Assembly (NCBI GenBank): GCA_023393115.1
Contig: JAEWMS010000066.1
Span: 1-64,000 of the forward strand
Length of the DNA stretch: 64,000 bases
DNA from: Bacillota bacterium
GTDB lineage: Bacteria; Bacillota; Clostridia; Acetivibrionales; DSM-1351
Direction: 5' to 3'
A model generated the notes under the pieces. It was given only the letters and a program-made list of their open reading frames with translations, searched no databases and was not told the DNA's origin. Positions 27,589 through 36,773 of the stretch are shown here, in pieces. Positions within the stretch are counted from its first letter, which is position 1, and every line of letters starts with the position of its first letter. The position numbers and the translations under genes are program-made.

Positions 27589-27724
27589 TTACCAACATAG
27601 AAAAGCTGCTGAATGAATAATTAAATTGAAATTTAAATATTATTAATATAGAAACAAAATTACTTAATAAAACATAGCGATTATTTGTGCTAACTATACT
27701 GCGTTAACGCGTTAAAGAGTTGCA

Positions 27725-27753
27725 TTGACAGGCTAGTAAAAAGATACTAGAAT
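27725..27753 (+). promoter_or_regulatory. Promoter of the branched-chain amino-acid transporter operon
   Basis: TTGACA (27725-27730), a 17-base spacer and TAGAAT (27748-27753). The spacer contains a palindrome, CTAGTA-AAAAGA-TACTAG (27733-27750), that could be an operator. A GCGTTAACGC palindrome lies at about 27701-27710. The rest of 27589-27788 shows nothing else. Confidence 0.65.
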
Positions 27754-27788
27754 AAAAAAACAAAATATATATATAAGGGGATTTAATT

Positions 27789-28949
27789 ATGAAAAAGAAG
27801 CTTAGTATGTTAATGGCTGTTTGCCTTATGGTTTCAGGCGTAGCAGCTTGCGGAAATAAATCCGTCGGACAAAATGAAAATGAAATCAAAATTGGTATCA
27901 ATTATGAATTATCGGGTGGAGTTGCGTCCTATGGACAGAGCTCAGTTGACGGTATTATGATGGCTATTGATGAAATCAATGCTGCAGGTGGCGTTAACGG
28001 CAAAAAAATTGTAACTGTAAAATATGACAATAAGTCGGAACCTGCGGAAGCTATAACCCTTGCCAACAAACTTATTTCCCAGGATGATGTACTTGCAATT
28101 CTTGGACCGGCTACTTCAGGTTCCTTTAAATCTGAGATTTCCGTTGCTGAAAAGCAAAGGGTTCCTGTTATTAGTGGTTCAGCAACAGCAGATGATGTTA
28201 CTGTTGACAAGGCAGGTAAAAAGGAATATGCCTTCCGTATTTGCTACACTGATTCTTTCCAGGGAACTGCAATGGCTAATTATGCTTCATCAAAACTAAA
28301 TGCAAAAAAAGCAGTTATTGTTAAAGACAGTTCAAGTGATTACGCAAAGGGGTTGGCTGAAAACTTCACAAAGACCTTTACAGCCGCAGGTGGTTCAATA
28401 GTTGGTGAAGAAGCTTACGTGGCAAAAGACAAGGACTTCAATGCTATTTTAACAAAAATAAAAGGTCTGGATTTTGATGTAATATATCTCCCTGGCTACT
28501 ATGAAGAAGCTGGTTTGATAATCAAACAGGCTCGTGCCCTCGGAATAGATAAACCAATACTCGGTGCAGATGGTTTCGATTCACCTGATTTAACCAGCCT
28601 GGCCGGTGCAAGTGCTTTGACAAAGGTATACTTTACAAACCATTACTCATCACTTGATAAAGACCCTGCTGTAATCAAATTCATTGATGACTATAAAAAG
28701 AAATATAATAAAGAACCAAATGCTTTTAATGCATTGGGCTATGACTTGGCAAAATTCCTGGTGGATGGTATTTCACGAAGTGAGAAGCTTGATAGTGAGT
28801 CAATAAAAAATGCACTTGCTGCAACTAAGGATTTCGCAGGAGTTACAGGTTCCTTTAGTATTGATGAAAACCATAATCCTGTTAAGGATATAGTTGTTAT
28901 CGGCCTGGAAAATGGTGTTCAGGCTACAGCAGAGAAAAGCGGTAAATAG
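27789..28949 (+). CDS. livJ: Branched-chain amino-acid ABC transporter substrate-binding lipoprotein
   Basis: A 386-residue type I periplasmic-binding-fold lipoprotein. The signal peptide ends in a lipobox with Cys21 (SGVAAC), so it is anchored outside the membrane. The mature part has IKIGINYELSGGVASYGQSS, AILGPATSGSF and PVISGSATAD, typical of LivJ/LivK proteins binding Leu/Ile/Val. It is first in the operon livJHMGF. AGGGG precedes the ATG. The ligand could be another amino acid; the family is certain, the exact ligand not. Confidence 0.93.
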   Translation: MKKKLSMLMAVCLMVSGVAACGNKSVGQNENEIKIGINYELSGGVASYGQSSVDGIMMAIDEINAAGGVNGKKIVTVKYDNKSEPAEAITLANKLISQDDVLAILGPATSGSFKSEISVAEKQRVPVISGSATADDVTVDKAGKKEYAFRICYTDSFQGTAMANYASSKLNAKKAVIVKDSSSDYAKGLAENFTKTFTAAGGSIVGEEAYVAKDKDFNAILTKIKGLDFDVIYLPGYYEEAGLIIKQARALGIDKPILGADGFDSPDLTSLAGASALTKVYFTNHYSSLDKDPAVIKFIDDYKKKYNKEPNAFNALGYDLAKFLVDGISRSEKLDSESIKNALAATKDFAGVTGSFSIDENHNPVKDIVVIGLENGVQATAEKSGK

Positions 28950-29077
28950 AACATAAAACGGCAACAATAAACGAAATATTTTGATTTAAGATTTACAATG
29001 AGGTAGGGGGGATAATAATATATCGCCCTTACTTCTGTGTATACGCCTAAACCAGAACAGAATAAGGGGGAAGTGAA

Positions 29078-29962
29078 TTGGATAACTTTTTACAGCAGGT
29101 AATTAACGGAATATCCCTTGGTAGTATTTATGCCTTAATAGCTCTGGGTTACACCATGGTCTACGGTATCATAAAGCTGATAAATTTTGCACATTGTGAT
29201 GTGTACATGCTTGGCGCCTATGTTGGATACTTTTGCATGACCTCATTAAAACTTGGTGTATTTCCCTCCTTAGTAATAGCCATGCTGGTATGTACCATAA
29301 TTGGGGTTTTGATTGAGAAAATAGCATATAAACCATTACGTAATGCAACAAGAATTGCTGTTTTAATAACTGCAATCGGGGTATCTTTATTTATTGAGTA
29401 TGGAACAATGAAAGTTGTAACAGCAAATGTTCGTGCTTATCCTGAAATGACAGGATGGCTGGCTAAATCTTTCAAGGTTGGTAATATGACAATTACAGCT
29501 CAGCAGATATTAATAGTAGCAAGTACTATTGTATTAATGGGTTTACTGCAGTTTATAGTTAAGAAAACCAAAGTTGGCAAGGCAATGAGAGCAGTTTCTC
29601 TGGACAAGGACGCTGCAGAATTAATGGGTATAAACGTTAATTCAACTATCTCCTTTACATTTGCACTTGGTTCAGCCTTAGCTGGTGCCGCAGGTGTTTT
29701 GGTTGGAATATATTACAATTCCATCGATCCGTTAATGGGGGTAATACCTGGACTTAAGGCCTTTGTAGCAGCAGTTTTCGGGGGGATAGGCATTATTCCC
29801 GGAGCTATGATTGGCGGATACTTTATTGGAACAGTAGAAGTTTTTGTATCTGGTTATGGTAACTCATTATATAAAGATGCAGTTGTGTTTGCAATTCTTA
29901 TAATAATTCTTATTGTTAAGCCGGCCGGACTGCTTGGCAAGAATACCAAGGAGAAGGTGTAA
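29078..29962 (+). CDS. livH: Branched-chain amino-acid ABC transporter permease LivH
   Basis: A 294-residue membrane permease with about eight hydrophobic segments. The N-terminus FLQQVINGISLGSIYALIALGYT-like and the EAA-like region AVSLDKDAAELMGINVN are LivH hallmarks. The start is TTG at 29078 with GGGGG 7 bases upstream. No ATG is available near. livM follows after 4 bases. Confidence 0.94.
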   Translation: MDNFLQQVINGISLGSIYALIALGYTMVYGIIKLINFAHCDVYMLGAYVGYFCMTSLKLGVFPSLVIAMLVCTIIGVLIEKIAYKPLRNATRIAVLITAIGVSLFIEYGTMKVVTANVRAYPEMTGWLAKSFKVGNMTITAQQILIVASTIVLMGLLQFIVKKTKVGKAMRAVSLDKDAAELMGINVNSTISFTFALGSALAGAAGVLVGIYYNSIDPLMGVIPGLKAFVAAVFGGIGIIPGAMIGGYFIGTVEVFVSGYGNSLYKDAVVFAILIIILIVKPAGLLGKNTKEKV

Positions 29963-29966
29963 CCAT

Positions 29967-30935
29967 ATGAAAAAAATACTTAATCATAAAGCACTTCAAA
30001 AATTTATATTTATTTTGATTACTTATGCAATAGTTCAAGGGCTTATAACTGCAGGGATTATTGACGACTATATACAAACCACTCTGGCTACAATTTGTAT
30101 CAATGTAGTTCTTGCTGTCAGTTTAAATCTCATTACAGGCTTTACTGGACAGTTTTCATTGGGACATGCCGGATTTATGTCTATTGGCGCATATGTGTGT
30201 GCAATTATAACTATAAACAATCCTACTACAATGGGATTTATAGGTGGTATAATTGCTGGAGCCGTTGCCGCAGCATTCATTGGGGCCCTTGTAGGTCTTC
30301 CCACCTTGAGACTTAGAGGTGATTACCTTGCAATTGCAACTCTGGGTATGGCAGAAATAATAAAGATTATATTCCTGAACCTGGAAATTACAAATGGAGC
30401 TGCAGGACTTCAGGGAATTCCCCAGTTTGCAAACTGGACCTGGCTGTTTTTCTTTACTGTCGCTACTGTGGTGATAATTGCTAATTTCCTAAAATCCTCA
30501 CACGGACGTGCATGTATCTCCATTCGAGAGGATGAAATTGCTGCCGAATCTATGGGTGTCAATACCACAAAATACAAAGTAATCTCATTTACCATGGGTG
30601 CTTTTTTTGCAGGAATAGCCGGAGGACTCTATGCTTCCTATTTCTATTTCTTGAAGCCTGACTTGTTCGGGTTCCTGAAATCAGTGGATGTATTGGTTAT
30701 TGTTGTTCTGGGTGGACTTGGTAGTATATCGGGTTCAATAATAGCCGCAATATTGCTGGCGGTTATATCTACGTTCTTACAGTCCTTCTCCGATGTACGT
30801 ATGATAATATATGCGCTATTGTTAATTATACTTATGCTGTTCAGACCTCAGGGGTTATTGGGTTCAAAAGAAATTTCATTATCAATATTTAAAAAGATCG
30901 GACTTAAATCTAAAGGCCCAAAGGAGGAAGCTTAA
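29967..30935 (+). CDS. livM: Branched-chain amino-acid ABC transporter permease LivM
   Basis: A 322-residue permease with about ten hydrophobic segments, the GFTGQFSLGHAGFMSIGAYV region and the EAA-like loop SIREDEIAAESMGVNTTKYK. The start at 29967 follows GGAGAAGG (29950-29957) and lies 4 bases after livH; the reading frame is open further upstream inside livH but lacks a ribosome site there. The second half of the LivHM pore. Confidence 0.95.
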   Translation: MKKILNHKALQKFIFILITYAIVQGLITAGIIDDYIQTTLATICINVVLAVSLNLITGFTGQFSLGHAGFMSIGAYVCAIITINNPTTMGFIGGIIAGAVAAAFIGALVGLPTLRLRGDYLAIATLGMAEIIKIIFLNLEITNGAAGLQGIPQFANWTWLFFFTVATVVIIANFLKSSHGRACISIREDEIAAESMGVNTTKYKVISFTMGAFFAGIAGGLYASYFYFLKPDLFGFLKSVDVLVIVVLGGLGSISGSIIAAILLAVISTFLQSFSDVRMIIYALLLIILMLFRPQGLLGSKEISLSIFKKIGLKSKGPKEEA

Positions 30936-30936
30936 T

Positions 30937-31722
30937 ATGACTATTCTGTCTGTAAAAGATCTGACTAAATCCTTTGGTGGCTTGACAGCTGTATCAAAGG
31001 TTAATATGGAATTACAGCAAGGAGAACTGGTAGGACTTATAGGACCAAACGGTGCCGGAAAGACCACAGCCTTTAACCTTCTGACCGGTGTTTATGAACC
31101 GACTACAGGTACGGTTACTTTGTCTAAGAACGGTGTAGCAAAAGATATTCAAGGTCTGAAGCCTTATAACGTGTGTAAGGAAGGCATGGCGAGAACCTTT
31201 CAGAATATCCGTCTCTTTAAGGATCTGACCGTTCTGGACAATGTTCGTATTGCTATGAATCAAAACGTTAAATACGGCTTGATATCTTCGTTCTTTCATC
31301 TTCCGTCATATGTGAAAGCTGAGAAGGAATTGGAAAGAAAAAGTATTGAGCTTTTAAAGATATTCCATCTTGAGGGTAAAAAAGATGAGTTGGCAAAGAA
31401 CTTACCATACGGCGAACAAAGACACCTTGAAATAGTAAGAGCTCTTGCCACAGAACCGTCGGTACTTTTGCTGGACGAACCGGCTGCCGGTATGAATCCG
31501 GCCGAGACGGCACAGTTAACAGAATTAATACAGGACATAAGAAAGAAGTTTAATCTGACAGTTTTGCTTATTGAGCACGATATGTCCCTGGTTATGAAAA
31601 TATGTGAGAGAATATATGTGCTTGACTACGGACAGATTATCGCCAATGGTACACCTGAAGAAATAAAAACTAATAAACGGGTTATTGAAGCATACCTGGG
31701 AGAGGAGGTCGACAATGCTTGA
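30937..31722 (+). CDS. livG: Branched-chain amino-acid ABC transporter ATPase LivG
   Basis: A 261-residue ABC ATPase with Walker A GPNGAGKTT (37-45), NLPYGEQRHLEIVRALA signature region and Walker B LLLDEPAAGMNP, the LivG-specific pattern. It starts 1 base after livM's stop, with GGAGGAAG upstream. Its 3' end overlaps livF by 8 bases. Confidence 0.96.
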   Translation: MTILSVKDLTKSFGGLTAVSKVNMELQQGELVGLIGPNGAGKTTAFNLLTGVYEPTTGTVTLSKNGVAKDIQGLKPYNVCKEGMARTFQNIRLFKDLTVLDNVRIAMNQNVKYGLISSFFHLPSYVKAEKELERKSIELLKIFHLEGKKDELAKNLPYGEQRHLEIVRALATEPSVLLLDEPAAGMNPAETAQLTELIQDIRKKFNLTVLLIEHDMSLVMKICERIYVLDYGQIIANGTPEEIKTNKRVIEAYLGEEVDNA

Positions 31723-32419
31723 AATTAAAAACTTAGATGTACATTTTGGAGTAATTCACGCATTGAAAGACATTTCATTAACCGTTAATCAGGGAGAAAT
31801 AGTTACATTGATAGGCGCCAACGGTGCCGGAAAGACAACTACTCTGAGAACAATTTCAGGATTAAAGAAGCCTACCAGGGGTTCAATAATATTTGAAGGT
31901 AAGGATATTACTTCAATGTCTCCCCAAGACAGGGTTAAGATAGGCATTTGCCAGGTTCCTGAGGGCAGAAGAGTATTTTCTACAATGACAGTTCTGGAAA
32001 ATCTCGAGCTGGGTGCATACCTTAGAAAGGATAAGGCGCAAATCAGCAAGGATCTGAAAATGATATACGAACGCTTTCCTATTCTTGAGAAGAGAAAGAA
32101 GCAGGCGGCAGGAACACTTTCAGGTGGAGAACAGCAGATGCTTGCAATGGGACGTGCTTTGATGAGTAGTCCGAGGTTACTGTTTTTAGATGAACCATCC
32201 ATGGGATTGGCGCCTCTGTTTGTAAAAGAGATTTTTGACATAATAAAAAGCATAAATCAGACTGGAACTACCATATTATTAGTTGAGCAGAACGCAAGTA
32301 TGGCACTTCAGATTGCACATAGAGCATATGTAATGGAGACCGGTTCCATTGTTCTTTCAGGTACTGGAGAAGAATTAATGCAGAGTGATGAAATAAGAAA
32401 AGCGTATCTGGGAGGCTAG
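31715..32419 (+). CDS. livF: Branched-chain amino-acid ABC transporter ATPase LivF
   Basis: A 234-residue ABC ATPase: Walker A GANGAGKTT (34-42), signature LSGGEQQMLAMGRALM and Walker B LLFLDEPSMGLAP, then LLVEQNASMAL, all LivF-like. The start at 31715 has GAGGAGG upstream and overlaps the livG stop; the longer frame from 31685 lies inside livG and lacks support. Last gene of the transporter before a long hairpin. Confidence 0.96.
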   Translation: MLEIKNLDVHFGVIHALKDISLTVNQGEIVTLIGANGAGKTTTLRTISGLKKPTRGSIIFEGKDITSMSPQDRVKIGICQVPEGRRVFSTMTVLENLELGAYLRKDKAQISKDLKMIYERFPILEKRKKQAAGTLSGGEQQMLAMGRALMSSPRLLFLDEPSMGLAPLFVKEIFDIIKSINQTGTTILLVEQNASMALQIAHRAYVMETGSIVLSGTGEELMQSDEIRKAYLGG

Positions 32420-32435
32420 TTAACCTGTGAACTTA

Positions 32436-32490
32436 TGGCCGTGCGAAATATTCAAAGTATTTACCAATACTTTGAAAACGCACATGGCCA
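32436..32490 (+). other. Long hairpin between livF and the CBS-ACT gene
   Basis: TGGCCGTGCG (32436-32445) pairs with CGCAC(AT)GGCCA (32479-32490, AT bulged). Inside it TTCAAAGTATT (32451-32461) pairs with AATACTTTGAA (32466-32476) around a TACC loop. There is no T-tract; ATTAACCTCC follows and could pair with the GGAGG at 32411-32415. It is likely an mRNA-processing, stability or regulatory structure. Confidence 0.6.
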
Positions 32491-32578
32491 ATTAACCTCC
32501 TTTATTCGCCTTATAGCGGAAAGAGGAGTGAATAAAAAAATTCTTTTGGCCGTTATGCGGCTCATGGAGGCTAATATT

Positions 32579-33220
32579 ATGTTTGTAAAAAACAAAATGA
32601 CTTCAAATCCTTTTACCATTTCACCATCACAGACAATACCGGATGCCCAGGAAATAATAAAGAAAAACGGTATCAAACGTCTTCCAGTTGTAGATAACGG
32701 AAAGCTGGTTGGAGTAGTAGCAAAAGGAGATATTTTAAAGGTTTCTCCTTCTAAAGCAACTTCATTAAGCATGGGTGAAATAACTTATCTCCTTGCAAAG
32801 ACTAAGGTCAGTAGTATAATGTCAAAAAACCCTGTTACTATTTCACCCAATGCACTTCTTGAAGAGGCTGCCATTCTTATGAGAGACAACGACATAAGTT
32901 TTCTTCCGGTTGTTGAAAATGATAAGCTGGTCGGAATTATAACAGAAGGTGATATATTTGATTCCTTTATTGAGCTATTGGGCTTTAGGGAACCAGGAAC
33001 CAGAATGACCATTGAAGTTGAAGATGCTCCTGGAATGTTGTCAATGATAACAAGTACATTTGCTAAATTCAATGCAAATATAACTCATGTAGCTGTTTAC
33101 AGCAGTGCGTACGGCATGAGCAATGTGGTTATAGGAACCAATTCCCTTAATACCACCGAAATTGAGAAATATATCGCAGAGCAAGGCGGCACAATTATTT
33201 ATAGAATTCAGAATAAGTAA
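32579..33220 (+). CDS. CBS-domain pair plus ACT domain protein (AcuB-like)
   Basis: A 213-residue regulatory protein. Two CBS domains (about residues 1-60 and 80-140: KMTSNPFTISPSQTIPDAQ, then SSIMSKNPVTISPNALLEEA) are followed by an ACT domain (about 145-210: MTIEVEDAPGMLSMITSTF). CBS pairs bind adenosyl nucleotides and ACT binds amino acids, so it may sense branched-chain amino acids imported by livJHMGF; that link is inferred from position. The start at 32579 has GGAGG upstream; the frame is open from 32435 but that part encodes the hairpin described above. Confidence 0.88.
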   Translation: MFVKNKMTSNPFTISPSQTIPDAQEIIKKNGIKRLPVVDNGKLVGVVAKGDILKVSPSKATSLSMGEITYLLAKTKVSSIMSKNPVTISPNALLEEAAILMRDNDISFLPVVENDKLVGIITEGDIFDSFIELLGFREPGTRMTIEVEDAPGMLSMITSTFAKFNANITHVAVYSSAYGMSNVVIGTNSLNTTEIEKYIAEQGGTIIYRIQNK

Positions 33221-33255
33221 ATTTACTATTTTATTACAAAAATTCAAATTGCATA

Positions 33256-33284
33256 TTGACATATTAATCCATGTAGTATAAAAT
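33256..33284 (+). promoter_or_regulatory. Promoter of the glutamine synthetase pseudogene leader
   Basis: TTGACA (33256-33261), a 17-base spacer and TAAAAT (33279-33284). Transcription would start about 20 bases upstream of the attenuator-type leader at 33313. Confidence 0.65.
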
Positions 33285-33312
33285 ACTAGTAAATTGATAG
33301 GAATACTATTAC

Positions 33313-33377
33313 TGACTGGAAAACCGGAGGCAATGAGAAATACCTTGATGGTATACATTACATTGTCTCTTTTTTTA
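33313..33377 (+). promoter_or_regulatory. Attenuator leader A (shared TGA-hairpin-AG motif with terminator)
   Basis: TGA (33313-33315), CTGG-AAAA-CCGG (33316-33327), then AGGC. A terminator stem GAGGCAATG (33327-33335) / CATTGTCTC (33361-33369) follows and ends in a run of T. The same arrangement precedes 36774, 40897 and 49645 with changed but still paired stem bases. It lies between a promoter (33256) and a decayed glutamine synthetase gene. I do not recognise it as a catalogued RNA family. Confidence 0.65.
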
Positions 33378-33455
33378 CATAATTATATATTGGAAGATAA
33401 TGAACCTATCAAGCTCAAAGTTACGTGAAATTAACATATAAAACGGGGTCTTTAA

Positions 33456-34736
33456 ATGAGAGAAATTGATGTAGTAAAATTCTTTGAGGAAAATAAAATT
33501 AATACCGTAGAAGTAGGTTTTGCTGATATAAATGGTATATTAAGGGGAAAAAGACTCCCTGCACTTTTTTTCTAAAGTGTGTTGAAGAAGGAACCGGAAT
33601 GGCTAAAGCCCCGTTTGCGTTGGATATTCAATGTGGGGTTTATGATGATATTGAAATAGCCAACTTCGGAAACGGATTCCCTGATATGTATGTAAAACCT
33701 ATGACTTCAACCTTGAAAAAAATTCCATGGAGGGAAGGTAGTGCCCTTGTACTGGCTGATACCTCTTATGAAGATGGAAGACTATTGAAGTTAATCCTCG
33801 GGAAATATTGAAAAATATTATTAAAAGATATAATGATAAAGGATTCAGGCCTTTAGTTGGTTCAGAACTAGAGTTCTATCTATTGGATTCAAACAAGAAG
33901 CCTGCTTTTGACGGAATACAATGTTATTCGCTATTACGTGGTGCCGAGTTTGAATATGTAATTGGAGAAATGCGTCAATGCCTTGAGGAAATGGGTATCA
34001 ATATGGAAGCTTTTCATATTGAATATGGACCTGCACAGATTGAGGTTATTCCTGAGTATGGTGATGCGCTGGAGATGGCAGACAATACAGTTATTATTAA
34101 GAACACCATTAAGGAAATTGCCCGAAAGCATGGCTTATATGCAACTTTTATGGCTAAACCATGGGAACAGGAATCAGGGTGCGGTTATCACGTTCATCAG
34201 AGTTTATGGGATATGGAGTTAAAAACAAATTATTTTGATATCGATAAAGCTTTGGGGCATAGTTACCTTGCAGGACTTGTTAGACTGTCAAAAGAATTTA
34301 TGGTTCTTGGGTCTCCAAATATAAATTCCTATAAGAGATTCAAGGTAAACAGTTTTGCTCCCACATCGGTAACCTGGGCCCATGACAATAGAACTGTTTC
34401 AACCCGTTCGTTACTTGGCTTGGGTAAAGGCAGCCGATTTGAGCACAGAACAGGATCAGCCGACGCAAATCCATATTTAATTATTGCTGCCAGCCTTGCG
34501 GCCGGGATATACGGGATTGATAACAAGCTTAAAGTTCCGGATCAAGATGAGCAACGAAAACAGGAGCTTCCAAATACCCTTGAAAAAGCATTGAATTATT
34601 TTGAACATAGTGAAGCTGCATTAGAATTCTTTGGAGAAATTTTGTAAAACTATTTCTACGCTGGGAAAGCATGAGGTTGAATTGTATAATACTGCTGTTA
34701 CCGATTGGGAGCGGGAAAGATACCTGGAAATGGCTT
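33456..34736 (+). pseudogene. Glutamine synthetase family gene, broken by three frameshifts
   Basis: Three frames together read as a continuous glutamine synthetase-type protein of about 425 residues: MREIDVVKFFEENKINTVEV, then AKAPFALDIQCGVYDDIEI, then VGSELEFYLLD, GYHVHQSLW, SFAPTSVTWAHDNR and SRFEHRTGSADANPYL. Single-base losses occur near 33573 (in a T run), near 33790 and near 34640; the last frame ends in VELYNTAVTDWERERYLEMA. The protein is of the GlnA-like (non-GlnA1) type that often acts on amines rather than ammonia, but this cannot be told for sure. Three independent lesions suggest true decay rather than one sequencing error. Confidence 0.85.
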
Positions 34737-34791
34737 AATATAGAATTAAACTAATATATTTTATAAGAAAGCAAAAAACTACTATTTTTAA

Positions 34792-34824
34792 TGCATGTAC
34801 TAACAAAAGTAAGTTTTACATGCA
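34792..34824 (+). promoter_or_regulatory. 5'-UTR hairpin before cysK
   Basis: TGCATGTA (34792-34799) and TACATGCA (34817-34824) are a perfect 8-bp inverted repeat with a 17-base loop, ending right at the ribosome site of cysK. A similar TGCATGTG / CACATG pair precedes ssuA (51015-51048). It could be an RNA hairpin or a DNA operator. Confidence 0.5.
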
Positions 34825-34837
34825 GAAGGGAGATTAT

Positions 34838-35773
34838 ATGTCGAGAATAGCAAAAAACCTTACTGATCTGATTGGAAATACTCCGCTTTTAGAATTATTC
34901 AATTACAGTCAGGCCAATAGCCTTCAAGCCAGATTGATTGCAAAACTTGAATATTTCAATCCAGCCAGTAGTGTCAAAGACAGAATTGGCTACGCAATGA
35001 TCAAGGATGCAGAGGATAAGGGTGTCATTAACAAGGATACCGTTATAATAGAGCCAACCAGCGGAAATACGGGCATTGCTCTCGCCTTTGTTGCAGCAGC
35101 CAAGGGATACAAACTGATCATTACTCTTCCTGAGACCTTTAGTGTTGAAAGAAGGAGTCTATTAAAGGCACTGGGAGCTGAGCTGATATTAACTCCAGGA
35201 AGTGAAGGGATGCCTGGAGCTATCAGAAAAGCTGAAGAGATTGCTGCTCAGACTCCAAATTCATTTATACCTCAGCAGTTTAAAAATCCGGCTAATCCAG
35301 AAATTCATAGAAGAACAACCGCAGAAGAGATTTGGAAGGATACTGACGGTCAGGTAGATATATTTGTAGGTGGAGTCGGAACAGGGGGAACTATTACCGG
35401 TGTTGGTGAAGTATTAAAACAAAAAAAGCCGGGAGTCCAAATTGTAGCTGTTGAACCCTTTGATTCACCTGTATTATCAGGCGGAGCAAGAGGCTCTCAT
35501 AAAATTCAAGGTATAGGTGCGGGTTTTATTCCGGATGTTCTTAACAGAAATATAATTGATGAAATATATAAAGTGAAAAATGAAGAGGCCATTGATACTG
35601 CTAAGGATTTGGCTAAAATAGAAGGATTACTGGTAGGTATTTCATCGGGTGCTGCTGCTTTTGCAGCTGCTCAGCTGGCAAAAAGACCTGAGAACAAGGG
35701 TAAAACTATTGTTGCTCTCCTTCCGGATACAGGAGAAAGATATTTATCGACAGTTCTATTTCAAGATACATAA
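34838..35773 (+). CDS. cysK: Cysteine synthase (O-acetylserine sulfhydrylase)
   Basis: PLP enzyme making cysteine from O-acetylserine and sulfide. The 311-residue protein has LIGNTPLLEL at the N-terminus, the PLP lysine Lys47 in NPASSVKDRI, the substrate loop TSGNTGIAL and the phosphate-binding GTGGTITGVGE. The start at 34838 has AAGGGAG upstream; the in-frame ATG at 34820 overlaps the hairpin. It is followed by a palindromic terminator-like hairpin, so it is probably monocistronic. It supplies the island's route from sulfide to cysteine. Confidence 0.96.
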   Translation: MSRIAKNLTDLIGNTPLLELFNYSQANSLQARLIAKLEYFNPASSVKDRIGYAMIKDAEDKGVINKDTVIIEPTSGNTGIALAFVAAAKGYKLIITLPETFSVERRSLLKALGAELILTPGSEGMPGAIRKAEEIAAQTPNSFIPQQFKNPANPEIHRRTTAEEIWKDTDGQVDIFVGGVGTGGTITGVGEVLKQKKPGVQIVAVEPFDSPVLSGGARGSHKIQGIGAGFIPDVLNRNIIDEIYKVKNEEAIDTAKDLAKIEGLLVGISSGAAAFAAAQLAKRPENKGKTIVALLPDTGERYLSTVLFQDT

Positions 35774-35811
35774 AATTTTGAGTACTAAGTATAAAAGATA
35801 ATTCTATAAAA

Positions 35812-35843
35812 TTAATTAAGAGGGTGTAAACCCTTTTAATTAA
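35812..35843. terminator. Palindromic hairpin after cysK
   Basis: TTAATTAAGAGGGT pairs with ACCCTTTTAATTAA (one G-T) with a 4-base loop. It is followed by ATCATAAAA, so the T-tract is inside the stem. Probable terminator. Confidence 0.6.
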
Positions 35844-35911
35844 ATCATAAAACATAGCATTAAGATAGGAAAACTATAGAATTAAAACAATTTAGTGATT
35901 AGGATGTCAGT

Positions 35912-36656
35912 ATGTCAAACAGTAAGGAAGTTTTGTTCAAAAATTTATCGGATGCAATTGTAAATATGGACGAGGAAGTAACAGTGGATTTGATAAAAAA
36001 GTAGTTGATGAAAGAAAGGCTTTTAAGGGTCTTGGAGAAAAAAGCAGTAGACCGCCCGCCTGTAATCTGTCCCGGAGGAATGATGAATTCAGCAGTAGTT
36101 GAGATAATGAACAATACCGGTCATCAGCTTCTGAAACCGGAGTTGAAGATATAAAGAAACTACTTAAGTCAGGTAGAGTTGGTAAAAAAAGAATGGCAAA
36201 TTTGCTGACCCCGGTGATGAAAGTATCAATTCAGTACTTTCAGAGAGGTTGATACAGGTGGATGGGAAAACAGTTTTTACAATTACAGACAAGGTTTTTC
36301 TTTCACAAAATGATGTGCGGCAGGTGCAGCTGGCAAAAGGTGCTATAAGAGCAGGAGTTGAATTTTTGCTTGATAGTATAGGTGTAATTGCTGAGGATGT
36401 GGACAGAGTACTTATTGCAGGTTCATTCGGGTAACATTTAAGAGCAAAAAGCTTAATAAATATAGGCCTTTTACCCGCTCAATTTGATGGGAAGATAGAA
36501 TTTCTCGGAAATACATCAAAAACCGGAGGGCAGGCATTTTTGCTGAATAAAGATTACAGACATGAAATGGAACAATTGGTTGAAGACATAGAAGTAATAG
36601 AATTAGCAAATTATAAGAATTTTGACAGGGTATTTGTCAAATGCCTTGGATTTTAA
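35912..36656 (+). pseudogene. Fused remnants: corrinoid protein N-terminus, MtaA-like methyltransferase N-terminus, corrinoid activator C-terminus
   Basis: Three gene pieces in a row. 35912-36004 encodes MSNSKEVLFKNLSDAIVNMD, the start of an MtaC-type corrinoid protein, stopped after 30 residues. 36008-36127 encodes RLLRVLEKKAVDRPPVICPG and MMNSAVVEIMNNTGHQ, the start of an MtaA/uroporphyrinogen-decarboxylase-fold methyltransferase. From about 36130 to 36656, with frameshifts near 36205 and 36432, it encodes the C-terminal third of a RACo-type reductive activator of corrinoid proteins (DPGDESINSVLSERL, QLAKGAIRAGVEFLL, VLIAGSFG, INIGLLPAQFDG, LGNTSKTGGQAF). Such genes work together in methyl transfer from methanol, methylamines or methyl-sulfur compounds. 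AGGATG precedes the first ATG. Function is lost. Confidence 0.8.
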
Positions 36657-36692
36657 ATAATTCGCTTAAAACTGAAAAAATAAATAATGAAC

Positions 36693-36744
36693 TGACTAGT
36701 CAACTAGAGGCCATATTTCTCATCTTTAATGAGGTATGGTTTTT
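36693..36744 (+). promoter_or_regulatory. Attenuator leader B upstream of the first nitrogenase-like pair
   Basis: TGA (36693-36695), a perfect hairpin CTAG-TCAA-CTAG (36696-36707), then AGGC. The terminator stem AGGCCAT (36708-36714) pairs with ATGGTTT (36736-36742), with inner CTCAT / ATGAG, followed by TTATTTTATT. The start of the nitrogenase-like gene lies 29 bases beyond. It is the same motif as at 33313, 40768 and 49571. Confidence 0.65.
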
Positions 36745-36773
36745 ATTTTATTCAAAATTGAGGAGGTAATTCA

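Noticed and set aside
29913..29966. Longer LivM start reading back into livH
   Set aside because: The extra 18 residues overlap livH, are arginine- and cysteine-rich and lack a ribosome site; ATG 29967 has one.
23760..33290. A single shared operator AGTA-N4/6-TACT at the ylxM, liv and 33271 promoters
   Set aside because: The arms beyond AGTA/TACT differ and such short AT-rich palindromes arise easily by chance; no common function links the three loci.
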